DNA of 52,588 nucleotides from JANLSE01 sp038214135. Its GTDB lineage: Bacteria; Chloroflexota; Chloroflexia; Chloroflexales; Roseiflexaceae. A program made the position numbers and the translations under genes. Of this stretch, positions 23,839 to 31,252 are shown one piece after another. The DNA is taken from positions 1 to 52,588 of the forward strand of contig JBBQSD010000030.1 of the NCBI GenBank assembly GCA_038214135.1, read 5' to 3'. Under the pieces are notes generated by a model. It was not told the origin of the DNA, did not search any database, and was given only the letters and a program-made list of their open reading frames with translations. Every line of letters begins with the position of its first letter. The first letter of the stretch is position 1.

Positions 23839-25224
23839 TTATGCTCGCTCAAAATAGCGTGCCCGTTCCCACGATGTCACGACCTCATCGAATTTGCGCT
23901 GTTCGGTGCGAACGAATTGCAGGTAGTGTTCATACACATCATCGCCAAAGGCGCGGCGGGCGAATGTACTGCGCTCGAACTCACCGATGGCTTCATACAG
24001 CGAACCGGGCACATGCGGCAATTCACGGGCGGCATAGATATCGCCCTGAAAGATTGGCGGTGGCTCGATCTGGTTTTCGATACCATCCAGGCCAGCCGCC
24101 AGCGCGGCAGCGTAGGCAATATATGGGTTGGCATCGGCACCAGGGATGCGGCACTCGATCCGTAGCGATTTGCCGCGCCCAACTACTCGGAAGCCGGCAG
24201 TGCGGTTATCGTAGCTCCAGGCGATGCCGGTTGGTGCCCAGGAGCGCGATTGGTAGCGTTTATAGGAGGATGGGTATGGCGCAAAGCACACCGAAAGCTC
24301 GCGGGCGTGGGCGATCCAGCCGCCAAGGAAGTGTCGGAATATTGGGCTGGCCATCACCGGGCCAAGCGGCTCGTCGCCAGGAAACGCTGGCGTATTGCCC
24401 GACCACAAACTGAGGTGCAGATGGGCGCTTGAGCCGGTATGACGCTCGTCCCATTTGGCCATAAAGGTGATTGCTTTGCCCTGCTGCCAGGCGATCTCTT
24501 TGGCGGCATGCTTATAGATCGCATTGCGATCCGCCTGCCCAAGCACATCGCAGTATTGCAGATTGAGTTCCTGTTGGCCAAGGCCAGCCTCACCCTTGCT
24601 GAATTCAACCGGCACGCCACTATGGTCCAGTGAGCGCCGAATGGCCGACATGAGGCCTTCCTCCTTGGAGCCCTGCAGAATATGGTAATCCTCGTTATAG
24701 CTGCCGATTGGCTCTAGATTGTGGAAACCCTTGGCCGATGCATCCTCAAAACTTTCCTTGAACAGATACAGTTCATATTCCGAGCCGCACATGGCCGCTA
24801 GGCCCAATGCCTGCGCACGCTCGATCTGATGGCGCAGAATCTGGCGTGGCGCTACCGGAATTGGCTCATGGCTGCCATCGATAAATAGATCACAGATCAC
24901 CATTGCCGTTTTGGGTAGCCAGGCCGCCCGACGTAGTGTCGAGAAATCCGGGACACAGTGCATATCGCCATAGCCGCGCTCCCAGTTGGCGAATCGGTAG
25001 CCTGGAATAGCATCCATTTCCATATCACAGGCCAGCAGGTAATCACAGGCGTGCATGCCATCATTGGCAACATGTTCGAGAAAGAAGTGCCCGGTGATGC
25101 GTTTGCCCATCAGGCGGCCATAGAAATCAGGAAACACAGCTAGTACAGTCTCGATTTCACCATGCTCGATCAGCGTACTCAACTCAGCGTGGGTCAGCAT
25201 CCCAGGAATAGAGCCAAGAGACAT
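23839..25224 (-). CDS. Glutamine-synthetase-family gamma-glutamyl ligase
   Basis: A 461-aa member of the GlnA superfamily, of the type that joins glutamate to amines (PuuA/gamma-glutamylpolyamine or ethanolamide synthetases) rather than to ammonia. Visible: the beta-grasp N-terminus with PDFYGRLMGKR, the metal-binding GSEYELYLF, the glutamate/ATP site GSSAHLHLSLW (in GlnA GSGxHxH), and RIECRIPGADANPYIAYAA with the active-site arginines. The start was set at ATG 25224, with GGAGGAGCGC directly before it; the frame extends to 25386, but that part is not family-like. It is the first gene of the catabolic operon and lies downstream of a 10-bp-arm inverted repeat that may be its operator. The true acceptor amine is unknown. 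Confidence 0.88.
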   Translation of the reverse strand: MSLGSIPGMLTHAELSTLIEHGEIETVLAVFPDFYGRLMGKRITGHFFLEHVANDGMHACDYLLACDMEMDAIPGYRFANWERGYGDMHCVPDFSTLRRAAWLPKTAMVICDLFIDGSHEPIPVAPRQILRHQIERAQALGLAAMCGSEYELYLFKESFEDASAKGFHNLEPIGSYNEDYHILQGSKEEGLMSAIRRSLDHSGVPVEFSKGEAGLGQQELNLQYCDVLGQADRNAIYKHAAKEIAWQQGKAITFMAKWDERHTGSSAHLHLSLWSGNTPAFPGDEPLGPVMASPIFRHFLGGWIAHARELSVCFAPYPSSYKRYQSRSWAPTGIAWSYDNRTAGFRVVGRGKSLRIECRIPGADANPYIAYAAALAAGLDGIENQIEPPPIFQGDIYAARELPHVPGSLYEAIGEFERSTFARRAFGDDVYEHYLQFVRTEQRKFDEVVTSWERARYFERA

Positions 25225-25603
25225 GCGCTCCTCCGTGCAAATCAGAATACAGCACGGCCCAGCGCGAGCGTTCGATATCGCAACGGCGCGTGGGCATCGA
25301 CAGGGACGTTCTTTATGGAAAGCAGATAGGCGTGGCGTGATTGTATAGGGAGTGTGCATAGGCGTCAAGATCGTGCAGAATTGCACGATCTTGTATTTGC
25401 TACATATTAGTATATCAATTTAACCTTGTGATCAGCATGGCAACAGCGTATGCTCAGGCCGATGCTCAGTGGTGAAATTGTCACCAAGGGTTATGGAACG
25501 TTTCCCTGACCGGACATTCCTGCATTTCAATCACTATCCGTTCGGTAAGCTGGACAGTTGGAACCCCATGCGTTCTATATTGTTGTGACAATGGAGACCC
25601 TCA
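25225..25603. other. Divergent control region of the ligase operon and HD-GYP gene
   Basis: About 380 bases between divergently read genes. It contains the inverted repeat at 25367-25392 and an 11-base near-palindrome, GGAACGTTTCC (25496-25506), of LacI-like appearance. No gene was recognised. The promoters of both operons must be here. Confidence 0.6.
25367..25392. promoter_or_regulatory. Perfect inverted repeat, candidate operator
   Basis: AAGATCGTGC-AGAATT-GCACGATCTT is a perfect 10-bp-arm inverted repeat with a 6-base centre, 143 bases upstream of the ligase start codon. There is no T-run after it on either strand, which favours a protein-binding site over a terminator. No regulator gene is adjacent. 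Confidence 0.55.
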
Positions 25604-27931
25604 GTGTCTGATCATACACGTAGCCAACAGATCCTCGATTCTCTGGAGGATCGGATTCTCGTCCTCGAACCCGATGGCACCATCACAATGATGAATCTGG
25701 CCTGGAGGCAGTTTGCCCACACAAGCGAGAACCAGGAGATACGTGCCATTGGGATTGGAACGAACTACCTGGCATTCTATCGCCAGGCTGCCGCTTCAGG
25801 CGACCCCATGGCGCAGGCGGTGCTGGATGGATTGCAACAGGTACTCAGTGGCACTCGGCCCAACTTCAGCATCGAATACTCATATCCCACCACTCAGGCA
25901 CTGCAGTGGTTCATTCTGCGTGCGCTGCCACTTGTTGCTAATCGTGGGCGTATTGTTCTCTCACATCTCGATATCACCGCCCACAAACAGGCGGAAGCGC
26001 GCCTGCTCTTGCAGAGTGTGGCGCTTGAGGCTGCTGCAAATGCGATCATGATCACCGACGATGCAGGAATCATCCAATGGGTCAATCCAGCCTTCACCCA
26101 ACTCACCGGCTACAATCTGGCAGAGGTTGTTGGTAGGGATACGCGCCTGCTTAAATCGGGCAAGCAGGCACCATCATTCTATACAGAACTATGGAATACA
26201 ATCACTGATGGGAATGTCTGGCATGGCGAACTGATCAATCGGCATCGTGATGGGCATCTGTATGTAGAGGAGCAGACGATTACACCGGTGCGCGATGCGA
26301 ATGGGCGGGTCATGTCGTTCATTGCGATCAAGCAGGATATTACCGCCCGTAAGCGGCGTGAGCGCCAACAGCATGCGATCATGACGATCAGCAGTGCATT
26401 GCGGGCCGCATCAACACAAATTGATATGCTACCGATCATTGCGAATACAGCAAAAACCCTGCTGGATACCCAGGCTGTGCTGCTGGCCTTACCGGAACCC
26501 GACATGCTGGAGCTGCGCGTTGCGTTGGGGCTTGGTAGTTGGAGTACACTCACCGGCCAACGCCGCTCGATCCAGGAGCATCCAATAGCCGCGATTATCC
26601 ATGCGACTGATCACCCGTATATTGGGCCTAACCCATGGCGCACTACAAATGGCCTGTTCCCCGATATGCAGGAAGCTCCACTCATCCTGATGGGCTTGCC
26701 GATTCGCATGATGGACAGGCCATCTGGCATTCTTATTGTTGGCCGCCAGCAGCCCTTCGATGATATTGAGGTCGGTATACTCACAGCGATTGCGGATATT
26801 GCCGCCAATGCCATGCATCGCGCAATGTCGCACGAACAGACACTGCAGCACCTGCATCGTATTCGTGCGCTCCACCGCATTGATCAGGTGATCACCTCCA
26901 GTGCTGCGATTGAGGTCACACTGCAGATCATCCTGAACGAGATTGCAGCCCAGCTTGGCGCAGAAGCCGCCGATGCACTTGTCGTGAGCGAATCGCTTCA
27001 AACCCTAACCTGCCTAGCCATTCATGGGCAACCACCACGCCAGTTGGGGGATACCATGCAGCTTGGCGAAGGCCATGCTGGGCAGGCAGCACTACAACGC
27101 CAGATGATCGCCGTCACCGATCTGCGTGAGTTAGCCCTACACGAGAAACATACCCGTATTGTGTCGCCGCTTCGATTCTGCTATGCGGTACCATTAATCG
27201 CCAAGGGTTTGGTCAAGGGTGTGTTGGAACTCTATTATCGTGATGACACCCAACTCAGCATTGATTGGCAATCAACCCTGGAAATGTTTGCCAACCAGGC
27301 CGCGATTGCGATTGACAATGCCGATCTCTTTGAAAACCTCCAGCGCTCAAATACGAAATTACGGCGGGCATACGATACCACGATCGAGGGTTGGTCGCGC
27401 GCACTCGATCTGCGCGATAAGGAGACAGAAGGGCACACACTACGCGTCACAGAAATGACCCTGCGCCTGGCGACGGCGATGGATGTACCAAGCGATGAAC
27501 TGGTGCATATTCGGCGTGGCGCACTCCTGCACGATATCGGCAAAATGGGCGTGCCCGATCATATCCTGCTCAAACCAGGGCCGCTCACCGATGAAGAATG
27601 GCTGATCATGCGCCAACATCCGACCTATGCCTACGAGATGCTGGCACCAATCGATTTCCTCAAACCGGCTCTCGATATTCCCTACTGCCATCACGAGCAA
27701 TGGAACGGCAGTGGCTACCCACGCGGGTTGCATGGCGAACAGATTCCATTGGCTGCACGCATCTTCGCCGTGATCGATGTGTGGGATGCGCTGATCTCGG
27801 ATCGGCCATATCGTTCGGGGTGGCCAATCGAGCGTGTGATGAGGCATATCTCTAATGGTGCTGGCAGTTCATTTGACACGCAGGTTGTTACGATATTTCT
27901 TCATCTGCTTGGACATGCTGCACGACCCTAG
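25604..27931 (+). CDS. PAS-PAS-GAF-GAF-HD-GYP protein, probable c-di-GMP phosphodiesterase
   Basis: A 775-aa soluble sensor whose output domain probably hydrolyses cyclic di-GMP. Order: PAS (about 5-130), PAS with PAC (about 140-260; WVNPAFTQLTGYNLAEVVGR), GAF (about 265-410), GAF (about 420-585), HD-GYP (about 600-775). The catalytic HD is His643-Asp644 in LLHDIGKMGVPD, and the GYP motif is in GSGYPRGLHG near residue 704. The second-sphere HHEQWNGSGYP and DVWDALISDRPYR are also intact. The start is a GTG at 25604 with GGAG 9 bases upstream. It is monocistronic and divergent from the ligase operon. Ligands of the sensor domains are unknown. Confidence 0.93.
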   Translation: MSDHTRSQQILDSLEDRILVLEPDGTITMMNLAWRQFAHTSENQEIRAIGIGTNYLAFYRQAAASGDPMAQAVLDGLQQVLSGTRPNFSIEYSYPTTQALQWFILRALPLVANRGRIVLSHLDITAHKQAEARLLLQSVALEAAANAIMITDDAGIIQWVNPAFTQLTGYNLAEVVGRDTRLLKSGKQAPSFYTELWNTITDGNVWHGELINRHRDGHLYVEEQTITPVRDANGRVMSFIAIKQDITARKRRERQQHAIMTISSALRAASTQIDMLPIIANTAKTLLDTQAVLLALPEPDMLELRVALGLGSWSTLTGQRRSIQEHPIAAIIHATDHPYIGPNPWRTTNGLFPDMQEAPLILMGLPIRMMDRPSGILIVGRQQPFDDIEVGILTAIADIAANAMHRAMSHEQTLQHLHRIRALHRIDQVITSSAAIEVTLQIILNEIAAQLGAEAADALVVSESLQTLTCLAIHGQPPRQLGDTMQLGEGHAGQAALQRQMIAVTDLRELALHEKHTRIVSPLRFCYAVPLIAKGLVKGVLELYYRDDTQLSIDWQSTLEMFANQAAIAIDNADLFENLQRSNTKLRRAYDTTIEGWSRALDLRDKETEGHTLRVTEMTLRLATAMDVPSDELVHIRRGALLHDIGKMGVPDHILLKPGPLTDEEWLIMRQHPTYAYEMLAPIDFLKPALDIPYCHHEQWNGSGYPRGLHGEQIPLAARIFAVIDVWDALISDRPYRSGWPIERVMRHISNGAGSSFDTQVVTIFLHLLGHAARP

Positions 27932-27946
27932 TGGGCGATGGGACGT

Positions 27947-27975
27947 TTGACAAAAAATCGATTTGGCATTACACT
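27947..27975 (+). promoter_or_regulatory. Promoter upstream of a methyltransferase remnant
   Basis: TTGACA at 27947-27952 and TACACT at 27970-27975 have a 17-base spacer, followed by the small palindrome ACACCGTGT. The downstream reading frame is a gene fragment, so this promoter now seems to drive a broken gene. Confidence 0.6.
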
Positions 27976-28008
27976 ACACCGTGTAATTAGTGATATTTAG
28001 GAATATCG

Positions 28009-28262
28009 ATGAGTCTTGTTGCGTTAACCAACCAGCATATTGTCCCTCTACGTCTCACTGATCGGGTAGATCATATTCGGCTTGATACAAATCATAGGAT
28101 TATTGGGCAGCGGCGTAGTGAGTTGGGGCAGTTTCTCACACCGGGATCAGTTGCACGGCTCATGGCTGCGATGCTTATCTGCGATGTTTCTCATGTTTCT
28201 ATCCTCGATGCTGGGGTAAGCTTTCCAGCACAATTATTGAAGCATGGTGTTGAAGAACTCAG
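28009..28262 (+). pseudogene. N-terminal remnant of a DNA adenine methyltransferase
   Basis: The first 80 or so residues look like the N-terminus of an N6-adenine DNA methyltransferase of the Eco57I/type IIG kind: RRSELGQFLTPGSVARLMA is the usual lead-in to motif I, and VSILDAG is the start of motif I (normally DPGAG or DAGAG followed by a hydrophobic helix). After DAG the sequence departs from the family and the catalytic NPPY region is absent. The frame then runs through a family D repeat and into the antisense of the next gene's 3' end before stopping at 28401. The gene is truncated and must be non-functional as an enzyme. It shows that a restriction-modification or defence locus once lay here. 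Confidence 0.7.
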
Positions 28263-28290
28263 CTGGGCGGTTCACGAACCACCCCTACAG
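28263..28290. repeat. Family D palindrome at a gene-decay junction
   Basis: GGGCGGTTCACGAACCACCC plus CTACAG. It lies exactly where the methyltransferase remnant ends and supplies the present stop codon (28285-28287, minus strand) of the frameshifted TPR-like gene. Confidence 0.75.
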
Positions 28291-28766
28291 GCATGCCAAC
28301 CCATACCAGTTCCCAGCACCAAAATCAGCATCAAAAATCGCTTTATCCTCAGCATCGCTAATGAACTCACCAGCTGTACGTGCGAGCTGATAATAGGTTA
28401 GAGCTTGGTCCATGTGCCATTCATTGCAGCGGCACGGGCATATATTTCATAGGCAAAGGCACGATCAAAATCTTGCATTTCGGCCTGGCATTGTTCGGTT
28501 AATTGCAGGCATGTTGTTGCGTGATCCAGTGCCTGGACTGCATTATTTAAGGACATGTAGGCCCGTGCGATCAGATATTCGCCACGCTGTTGGTGAACTC
28601 TAGTCCCAACCTGCAACCAGTGATAACACGACGCATATGCAGCATACAGGAGCTCATCGTCCTCACGGGCACTGCGATGGGGCGCTTCGAGTAATTGCCA
28701 AACACGGCTATTTGTGTTGCGCGCAAACGTTCGATGCATTTCTGCCAGTGTTTGTTCCTGCTGCAT
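28285..28766 (-). pseudogene. Frameshifted TPR-like protein gene
   Basis: The intact frame from ATG 28766 (GAGGAATGTC before it) codes for an alpha-helical TPR-like protein (NSRVWQLLEAPHRSAREDDE, YASCYHWLQVGT, GEYLIARAYMSLNNAVQALD) but stops early, after AAMNGTWTKL, at 28398. In the neighbouring frame the protein clearly goes on: DQALTYYQLARTAGEFISDA, then EDKAIFDADFGAGNWYGL, ending at 28285. Loss of one G near 28415 (GGCGACATGGACC read as GGCACATGGACC) would explain this and would restore N-G-D-M-D-Q-A. It is either a recent frameshift mutation or a sequencing error. The function of the family is unknown to me. Confidence 0.75.
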
Positions 28767-29034
28767 GACATTCCTCCATGATTCGAACAGAGACGAGAGT
28801 TGTGCTAGTATAGTATATATGTTCTATTCATTCAAGATTAGGCAAGATTAGGGGTGTGACGTATATGTTTGCATGCCATGTCGCACAGCCCAATAACCGT
28901 AGGGGCGGTTCGTGAACCGCCCGTAGTACGCACATTGCGTGTCGCGGTAGGCGGTTCACGAACCGCCCCTACCCATTGTGATACCATCGCTGCCCAACGC
29001 AAATAACATGGCATACATAAGATCGGAGTGCCAC
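28767..29034. other. Gap with family D repeats, divergent promoters expected
   Basis: A gap of 268 bases between divergent genes. It is AT-rich at 28800-28850 (AGTATAGTATATATGTTC), with two GGGCGGTTC hairpins behind it. No gene or RNA was recognised. Confidence 0.5.
28899..28977. repeat. Family D palindrome pair
   Basis: GTAGGGGCGGTTCGTGAACC-GCCC (28901 onward) and GGTAGGCGGTTCACGAACCG-CCCCTACC (to 28975) are two hairpins about 25 bases apart. Together they also form a larger inverted structure with GTAGGGGC...GCCCCTAC ends. Confidence 0.85.
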
Positions 29035-30141
29035 ATGGCAAATGATGTAATGACACTGCGTGATCTCAACCGGGCAACACTCGCTCGCCAATTGTTGCTG
29101 GAGCGAGCATCGATACCGATTCCGGCGGCCATTGAGCAGTTGGTTGGCATGCAGGCACAATTAGCCAGCGCACCCTATGTAGGGTTGTGGACGCGCCTGC
29201 GCGAGTTTCGGCGTGAGGATCTTGCCAGCGTGATTGCGGATCGCAGCATGATCAAGGCGACGTTGATGCGCGCAACCCTGCATCTGCTGAGTGCCAACGA
29301 TTATCTGCTGATGCGCGCAACCCTGCAACCAGTCATGGCCTATGCTGCTGAATCGATTACGAAACGCCGTGAGCATGTCGATTTCGACAAGGATGAGGTG
29401 TTGCGTATGGCCCGCGAATATCTTATGCAGGCACCACGTACATTCGCGGAGATCAGCGCGATGCTCGCCGGATATCGGCCAGATTGCGATATTGGGGCCA
29501 TGCGCTATACGGTGCGAACGCACCTGCCACTGATTCAGGTGCCGACCAATGGCGGATGGAGCTACCCTGGCAATCCTCAGTTTACACTTGCGGATACATG
29601 GCTTGGCCAACCAAAATTTCACGAAGCCAATCTGCAACTGCTGGTGTTTCGCTACCTAGCCGCCTTTGGCCCAGCAACCGTCACCGATATCCAGACGTGG
29701 TCGGGCTTACTGAAGCTGAAAGATGCCATCGAGGCACTGAAACCGCAGTTACGGATCTATCGTGATGAGCAGCGCCGAGAACTACTGGATCTGCCAGATA
29801 TGCCACGACCAGATGCCGAAACGCCAGCAGCGGTGCGGTTTCTGCCGGAATACGATAACCTGTTGCTCTCACATCAGAAGCGCACCCGCATCATTGCCGA
29901 TCAATATCGTTCACTGGTGTATCTGCCTGGCCTGCGCGTTCGATCCACATTCCTGATCGATGGCTTTGTGCATGGAGCCTGGAAGATCGAGAAGCACAAA
30001 CAGGCCGCAACCCTGGTGATCGAGCCATTTGCAGAACTCACCAAACAACAGCGCGATGAACTTGGCCAAGAGGCGGAACAACTGGTGCGGTTTGTGGAAG
30101 CGGATGCGAAGACGTTTGCAGTGACATTTGCTGATGAGTAG
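29035..30141 (+). CDS. HTH_42 winged-helix protein, AlkX/AlkZ-like DNA glycosylase family
   Basis: A 368-aa member of the winged-helix family PF06224, several members of which (AlkZ, YcaQ/AlkX) are DNA glycosylases that remove alkylated bases or unhook interstrand crosslinks. The Q-x-Q motif used for catalysis in AlkZ is present as Gln40-Ala-Gln42 in LVGMQAQLASAPYVGLW. Other family pieces: IKATLMRATLHLLSANDYLL, VRTHLPLIQVP.GGWSYPG, FLPEYDNLLLSH and FLIDGFVHGAWKIE. The start is ATG 29035 (GGAG 8 bases upstream); the frame is open from 28978. It stands alone and is not next to a biosynthetic cluster, so housekeeping repair is more likely than self-resistance. Activity is inferred only from the motif. 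Confidence 0.85.
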   Translation: MANDVMTLRDLNRATLARQLLLERASIPIPAAIEQLVGMQAQLASAPYVGLWTRLREFRREDLASVIADRSMIKATLMRATLHLLSANDYLLMRATLQPVMAYAAESITKRREHVDFDKDEVLRMAREYLMQAPRTFAEISAMLAGYRPDCDIGAMRYTVRTHLPLIQVPTNGGWSYPGNPQFTLADTWLGQPKFHEANLQLLVFRYLAAFGPATVTDIQTWSGLLKLKDAIEALKPQLRIYRDEQRRELLDLPDMPRPDAETPAAVRFLPEYDNLLLSHQKRTRIIADQYRSLVYLPGLRVRSTFLIDGFVHGAWKIEKHKQAATLVIEPFAELTKQQRDELGQEAEQLVRFVEADAKTFAVTFADE

Positions 30142-30307
30142 CATCTCGTTCATTATCCGCAGATTATGCAGATTATCAGAAGCGCTGCTCACCGGGACAG
30201 CAGCTTGGTATTATCCGCAGAAATGCACTGGCACGCCGCAGGCTGATGAACATTTTCATGGGCATCGGGTAGTGGCGCTGCCGACACCAATCCCCAAAGG
30301 CTGATGG
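30142..30307. repeat. Small repeat cluster (family C and TTATCCGCAG words)
   Basis: TTATCCGCAGATTATGCAGA and a second TTATCCGCAGAAATGC are followed by GCCGCAGGCTGATGAACATT-TTCATGGGC, a relative of the 10008 cluster. It separates two convergent genes. Confidence 0.55.
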
Positions 30308-31252
30308 TTACTTCTTCAATATGCGGCGTAGGGTTGTTGCTGCAATCTTGAGATCCTCGCTTATGGTGAGCTGATCCAGGCGATCCAGATCGGCGATGGC
30401 ATTGGTTGTATCGCCAGTGGCGTTGTACACAGCGGCACGCGCAAGCAGCGCCTCGGCATTATTAGGTTCAAGTGCCAGTGTCTGAGTAAAATCGCTCAGC
30501 GCCCCAGCAGTATCGCCGATTGCGTTCAGCACCATCCCGCGGGCATAGTATGCATTGGCAGCTCGGGGGCTGAGCTTGATCGCCCGATCAAGATCGGCAA
30601 GCGCCTCGCTATGCTGCCCCTCAGCATAGCTCAGCAACGCACGCTCATACAGCGCATCGATCTGTTGGGGATTGGCGGCGAGTGCGGCATCGTAGGCGGC
30701 GCGCGCACCAGCAAAATCGCGTAGTCCATGCAATGCCGAGCCTTGCCGGTAGCGGTACTCAGCAGCATTTGTTGGCTCAAGCTCGGCAAGGTGCCCATAA
30801 TCCACCGCCAATTGGGATTGGTCGCCATTGCTTTGTTCCAGCAATGCTACGCGATTCTTGTAGGCCCGCACATAGGTAGGGTCGATCTGCAGCGCCGCAG
30901 TCAGATCAGCGAGTGCTGCTTGATACTGCATCAGCGCCTGGTAGACGAGCGCTCGATTGTTATAGGCGCGGGCACTGGTTGGATCATGGCTGATTGCAAT
31001 GGTATAGTCGGCGAGCGCCTGCTCATAGTAGTTCTGATCGGCCTGTGCATCACCACGGGCGAGATAGGCAGCCGCCTGATGCGCTAGATCTTGCTCGGCT
31101 TCAGCAGTCGCAATCGCGGTATCATAGCGAAACAGTGGCGGCTCTGGTGTCGGCGTTGCTCCAAGACCCGGCAGTGTGCTACAGCTCGCCAGCAGAATGG
31201 CAGATGTAAGCCAGCCGAATAGCAGCATCCTGCGCCAACCTGGAGTGCTCAT
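30308..31252 (-). CDS. TPR-repeat lipoprotein
   Basis: A surface or periplasm-facing lipoprotein of 314 aa. The signal peptide carries the lipobox LLASC with Cys24 as the lipidated residue, followed by a Pro/Thr linker. The rest consists of about six tetratricopeptide repeats (for example YYEQALADYTIAISHDPTSA, ARAAYDAALAANPQQIDALY and ALSDFTQTLALEPNNAEALL). TPRs act as docking surfaces, so it probably scaffolds envelope proteins. Its start overlaps the PBP stop by 4 bases (ATGA), a clear sign of translational coupling and of a role beside the PBP/FtsW pair. Confidence 0.88.
   Translation of the reverse strand: MSTPGWRRMLLFGWLTSAILLASCSTLPGLGATPTPEPPLFRYDTAIATAEAEQDLAHQAAAYLARGDAQADQNYYEQALADYTIAISHDPTSARAYNNRALVYQALMQYQAALADLTAALQIDPTYVRAYKNRVALLEQSNGDQSQLAVDYGHLAELEPTNAAEYRYRQGSALHGLRDFAGARAAYDAALAANPQQIDALYERALLSYAEGQHSEALADLDRAIKLSPRAANAYYARGMVLNAIGDTAGALSDFTQTLALEPNNAEALLARAAVYNATGDTTNAIADLDRLDQLTISEDLKIAATTLRRILKK

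Noticed and set aside
23541..24413. Long open frame (290 codons) on the plus strand opposite the ligase gene
   Set aside because: The product is Arg/His/Pro-rich with no recognisable domain; it begins in a repeat and runs antisense to conserved GlnA-family sequence.
25495..25507. LacI-type operator GGAACGTTTCC
   Set aside because: The palindrome is imperfect and occurs once; no LacI-family gene is nearby, so I did not give it as a separate regulatory call.
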